Shown: piece by piece, positions 5,487-8,108 of the stretch | Numbering within the stretch: position 1 is the stretch's first letter | Layout: every line of letters starts with the position of its first letter | NCBI GenBank assembly: GCA_035502675.1 | Contig: DATJUC010000264.1 | Span: 1-8,108 of the forward strand | Direction: 5' to 3' | From: DATJUC01 sp035502675 | Lineage (GTDB): Bacteria; Vulcanimicrobiota; Vulcanimicrobiia; Vulcanimicrobiales; Vulcanimicrobiaceae | Length of the DNA stretch: 8,108 nt | Position numbers and translations under genes: made by a program | The notes under the pieces: model-generated | The model's input: only the letters and a program-made list of their open reading frames with translations | Databases searched by the model: none | What the model was told of the DNA's origin: nothing

Positions 5487-6428
5487 ATGGAACGCGTCAT
5501 CATCATCGGCTCCGGGCCGGCCGGCTTGACCGCGGCGGTCTACGCAGCGCGGGCGAATCTTTCGCCGCTCGTGCTCGCCGGCGGTCTGTACGGCGGTCAG
5601 CTCATGCTGACGACGGAGGTCGAAAACTATCCCGGCTTTCCGGAAGGGATCCTGGGCCCGGACCTGATGATGCGCTTTCGCGAGCAAGCCGAGCGCTTCG
5701 GCGCCCGCATCGAAAACGTCGACGCGACCTCGGTCGATTTCGGCGCCCGGCCGCCGGTCGTCCGGACGCTCGATGCCGAATACCAGGGCAAAACGGTCAT
5801 CGTCGCGACCGGCGCGAGCGCCCGGTGGCTCGAGATACCGGGTGAGGAACGTTTGCGCGGTCGCGGCGTTTCGACGTGCGCGACCTGCGACGGAGCGTTT
5901 TTCCGCGGGAAGCACATCACCGTCGTGGGGGGCGGCGACTCGGCGATGGAGGAGGCGCTGTTCCTGACGCGGTTCGGCCATCGCGTCACCGTCATTCACC
6001 GGCGCGACGGCTTACGTGCGAGCAAGATCATGGCCGATCGCGCGCGCGCCAACGAGAAGATCGACTTCATCTGGAACACGGTCGTCGAAGAGGTGCTCGG
6101 CGACACGCACGTCACGGGTCTGCGTTTGCGCAACGTTCGCGACGGAAGCGCCTTCGAGTTCGATGCCGACGCGCTGTTCATCGCAATCGGGCACACTCCC
6201 AACACCGCCATCTTTCGAGGACAGCTCGACCTCGACGACGCCGGTTACATCGTTTCCGCGGACGGCACGTCGACGAGCGTCGAGGGCGTGTTCGTGGCCG
6301 GCGACGTCTTCGACGTGCGCTACAAGCAAGCCGTCACCGCGGCGGGTTCGGGCTGCCGGGCGGCGATGGACGCGGAGAAGTATCTCGAAGCGATCGAGTA
6401 CGCGGTCGCGATGGAGTCGCCGGCCTAG
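5487..6428 (+). CDS. trxB: Thioredoxin reductase (NADPH)
   Basis: This 313-residue flavoprotein has the full layout of low-molecular-weight thioredoxin reductase: FAD-binding GSGPAG (8-13), GGQLMLTTEVENYPGFP (36-52), ATGA (107-110), the redox-active CATC (131-134), NADPH-binding GGGDSAMEEA (148-157) with HRRD (171-174) typical of NADPH preference, ATG-like IAIGHTPNT (232-240) and the C-terminal FAD motif GDV (272-274) followed by YKQAVTAAGSGCRAA. It reduces thioredoxin with NADPH in the cytoplasm. ATG 5487 gives the canonical MERVIIIGSG start; the frame is open further upstream but that part crosses the antisense gene and carries no homology. It is divergent from the HTH-MBL gene, and its TAG stop shares four bases (CTAG, 6425-6428) with the stop of the convergent epimerase-like gene. 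No thioredoxin gene is seen in the window. Confidence 0.95.
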   Translation: MERVIIIGSGPAGLTAAVYAARANLSPLVLAGGLYGGQLMLTTEVENYPGFPEGILGPDLMMRFREQAERFGARIENVDATSVDFGARPPVVRTLDAEYQGKTVIVATGASARWLEIPGEERLRGRGVSTCATCDGAFFRGKHITVVGGGDSAMEEALFLTRFGHRVTVIHRRDGLRASKIMADRARANEKIDFIWNTVVEEVLGDTHVTGLRLRNVRDGSAFEFDADALFIAIGHTPNTAIFRGQLDLDDAGYIVSADGTSTSVEGVFVAGDVFDVRYKQAVTAAGSGCRAAMDAEKYLEAIEYAVAMESPA

Positions 6429-7279
6429 TTTCGTCCGCCGAGCAGCGCGCGCAGCGCCGGCGCGAGCTCCGGATATGCGAAGGCGTACTCGAGATCTCCG
6501 AGCGTTCGCTTCGGAACGACGCGCTGACTCGCGATCACGGCTTGCGCGCCCTCACCGAGCATCAGGCGTAACGCGAACGACGGAACCGGAACGATCGAAG
6601 CCCGGCCGACGGCCGCCGCCAGCGCGCGCGTGAACTCGAGATTCGTTACCGGATTCGGTGCCGTCGCGTTGAACGCGCCTTCGCCGCCCTCCAAGGCCTT
6701 CAGGTAGATGCCGGCGACGTCGTCGACGTGGATCCACGAGAACCACTGCTTGCCGCTGCCGAGCGGGCCGCCGCCGCCGGCGCGAAAGATCGGCAGGATC
6801 TTCGCCAGCGCTCCGCCGTCCGTTCCCAAGGCGACGCCGGTACGAATCAGGGCGACCCGCATCCCGAGGTCGCGTGCGCGCAGCGCGGTGGCTTCCCAAT
6901 CCTGGCAAACGCGCGCCAGAAAACCATCGCCCGGTGCGGTTTCCTCGTCGAACGCCGCCTGGGGATCGACCGGGTAGTAGCCGATCGCGCTAGCCGAGAG
7001 ATAGACGAACGATTGGCGCTCGTGGCGCGCGAGCGCTTCGAGAAATCGTTCGGGAAGCTCGACTCGGCTCTCGCGAATGCGCGCTTTGGCGGCGCTCGAC
7101 CAGCGCTGCGCGACCGTCTCCCCGGCGAGATTGACGATCGCCTCGCACGTCGCCGCCTGCGAAGCCGCGGTCACGGGATCGCGCAGCGAGGCGCCCAAGA
7201 CTACGTGTCCGCTTCGCTCCAGCGCGGGCACGAGATGACGGCCGATGAATCCCGAGGCGCCGAGAACGAGAACCCTCAT
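6425..7279 (-). CDS. TIGR01777 family epimerase-like protein (YfcH/SDR39U1 type)
   Basis: The 284-residue product is an atypical short-chain dehydrogenase/reductase. It shows the N-terminal nucleotide-binding GASGFIG (7-13), NLAGETVAQRW (50-60), KARIRESRV (65-73), the SASAIGYY active-site region (95-102), SWIHVDDVAGIYLKAL (181-196), FNATAPNPVTNLEFTRAL (203-220) and the DUF1731 C-terminal domain with VVPKRTLGDLEYAFAYPEL (254-272). Members bind NADP(H); the substrate is not established for most of them. ATG 7279 is the start because the Rossmann beta-strand MRVLVLGASG begins there, and this ATG overlaps the TGA stop of the upstream aminopeptidase gene (ATGA), implying translational coupling. 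The first 40 residues after the glycine motif look slightly shorter than in relatives. The gene ends tail to tail with trxB, with overlapping stop codons. Confidence 0.9.
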   Translation of the reverse strand: MRVLVLGASGFIGRHLVPALERSGHVVLGASLRDPVTAASQAATCEAIVNLAGETVAQRWSSAAKARIRESRVELPERFLEALARHERQSFVYLSASAIGYYPVDPQAAFDEETAPGDGFLARVCQDWEATALRARDLGMRVALIRTGVALGTDGGALAKILPIFRAGGGGPLGSGKQWFSWIHVDDVAGIYLKALEGGEGAFNATAPNPVTNLEFTRALAAAVGRASIVPVPSFALRLMLGEGAQAVIASQRVVPKRTLGDLEYAFAYPELAPALRALLGGRN

Positions 7280-8108
7280 CGAGAAACGGCCGTTACGCGT
7301 GCGTCGCTGCCGACGATCTCTTCGATCTCTTCGGCGCGTTTGGGGATGGCGGCGGTCAGATTTTCGTTGCCGTTTTCGGTCACCAGGACGTCGTCTTCGA
7401 TGCGAACCCCGATACCTTTGAAGCGCTCGTCGCAATCGGTGTCGCGATGAACGTAAACGCCGGGTTCTACGGTCGTCACCATGCCCGGACGAAGGACGGT
7501 AGGCCGGTCTTCGGCGTCGCGATACGCGCCGACGTCGTGAACGTCCAAGCCGAGCCAGTGACCCGTGCCGTGCATGTAGAACTTCCGGTACTTTTCCTGC
7601 TCGACGTTTTCGTCGACGGAGCCCCGTAGCAAGCCGACGTCGATCAACCCTTCGACGATCGTGCGCACGGCGGCGTCGTGGAACTCCATACGGCCGGCCC
7701 CCGGGCGAACGGCGTCGATGGAGGCCGCTTGTGCGGCCAGAACGACGTCGTAAATCGCGCGCTGCTCGGGGTTGAAGCGGCCGTCGACCGGCCACGTCCG
7801 CGTAACGTCGGTCGCATAGCAGTCCAGCTCGCACGCCGAGTCGACCAAAAGCAGCGTTCCGGGCTCGAGCCGGTCGCGATTGCGGACGTAATGCAGCACC
7901 GTGGCGTGATCGCCGCCGGCGACGATCGGCTCGTAGGCGACGCTTTGCGCGCCGCCGCGCCGGAACTCGGATTCAAGAATCGCCGCGATATCGTATTCAT
8001 AGAGCCCGGGGCGCGTCGCGCGCATCGCCGCGACGTGTCCGCGGCGCGTGATCTCGCAGGCACGGCGCAGCGTTTCGATCTCCTGCGCAGATTTGATCAG
8101 CCGCAGCT
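7276..8108 (-). CDS. pepP: Xaa-Pro aminopeptidase (aminopeptidase P), C-terminal catalytic part (5' partial)
   Basis: The frame is open to the right edge: bases upstream of the internal Met at 8025 encode LRLIKSAQEIETLRRACEI, the normal start of the catalytic domain, so the N-terminal creatinase-type domain lies outside the window. The 276 visible residues are a pita-bread metallopeptidase with all five metal ligands: Asp89 in LLLVDSACE, Asp100 in YATDVTRTWPV, His183 in HGTGHWLGLDVHDVG, Glu214 in TVEPGVY and Glu237 in GIGVRIEDD. The spacing (11, 83, 31, 23) nearly matches E. coli PepP (11, 83, 29, 23), and the substrate-binding His in DVHDVG is kept. It removes N-terminal residues preceding proline in the cytoplasm, using two manganese ions in known members. 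Its TGA stop overlaps the ATG of the epimerase-like gene, so the two are cotranscribed and probably translationally coupled. Confidence 0.92.
   Translation of the reverse strand, partial: LRLIKSAQEIETLRRACEITRRGHVAAMRATRPGLYEYDIAAILESEFRRGGAQSVAYEPIVAGGDHATVLHYVRNRDRLEPGTLLLVDSACELDCYATDVTRTWPVDGRFNPEQRAIYDVVLAAQAASIDAVRPGAGRMEFHDAAVRTIVEGLIDVGLLRGSVDENVEQEKYRKFYMHGTGHWLGLDVHDVGAYRDAEDRPTVLRPGMVTTVEPGVYVHRDTDCDERFKGIGVRIEDDVLVTENGNENLTAAIPKRAEEIEEIVGSDARVTAVSR

Noticed and set aside
5405..5506. 34-residue upstream extension of the HTH-MBL gene
   Set aside because: It would run through the trxB start and promoter region and has no domain; ATG 5404 suffices.
4425..5999. 524-codon minus-strand frame across the HTH-MBL gene and trxB
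   Set aside because: Its protein is Arg-rich with no recognisable domain and it competes with two strongly supported genes.
7285..7294. Ten-base palindrome AACGGCCGTT just upstream of the epimerase-like start
   Set aside because: Lies within pepP coding sequence, and palindromes this short are expected several times by chance in 8 kb of GC-rich DNA.
7280..7834. Extension of the epimerase-like frame upstream of ATG 7279
   Set aside because: It lies in a shifted frame of pepP, is almost all Arg, Gly and Ser, and precedes the natural start of the Rossmann fold.
1..8108. Search for tRNA, rRNA, CRISPR, insertion sequences, phage or defence genes
   Set aside because: No direct repeat array, terminal inverted repeats, transposase or integrase motifs, or RNA-gene signatures were seen; almost all bases are in ordinary genes.

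Overview
The window is a GC-rich, densely packed piece of bacterial chromosome. It holds nine protein-coding genes, two of them cut by the window edges. I see no rRNA, tRNA, CRISPR array, insertion sequence or phage gene. Gaps between genes are 0 to 82 bases and several genes overlap by 4 bases. The GC content, the many starts without a clear Shine-Dalgarno sequence, and the gene mix suggest an uncultured environmental bacterium. Candidatus Eremiobacterota (WPS-2) or a similar lineage is my guess from general impression only; it is not proven here.

Positions 1-4552 (+ strand) look like one co-directional run. It begins with the C-terminal part of a YncE/alkaline-phosphatase-type phosphoesterase, followed 23 bases later by a dimethylarginine dimethylaminohydrolase (DDAH)-family protein. 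Both keep the family fold signature but have lost the residues that normally do catalysis. Next come a calcineurin-like metallophosphoesterase with intact motifs, a YadG/YadH-type ABC exporter (ATPase plus ABC-2 permease, overlapping by 4 bases) and a small exported protein of unknown function with a Cys pair.

Positions 4568-6428 hold a divergent pair separated by 82 bases. On the minus strand is a glyoxalase-II-like metallo-beta-lactamase-fold hydrolase with an XRE-type helix-turn-helix domain fused to its N-terminus. On the plus strand is thioredoxin reductase (trxB). Sharing a promoter region, they may form a thiol or redox module; this is inference.

Positions 6425-8108 (minus strand) hold an Xaa-Pro aminopeptidase (pepP, N-terminus outside the window) whose stop overlaps the start of a TIGR01777-family NAD(P)-binding epimerase-like gene in an ATGA. 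That gene ends tail to tail with trxB, the two stop codons sharing the palindrome CTAG.

I do not see a clearly new multi-gene system. The points most worth a second look are the two adjacent predicted pseudoenzymes, the HTH-hydrolase fusion beside trxB, and the ABC ATPase whose conserved N-terminus lies upstream of any standard start codon.
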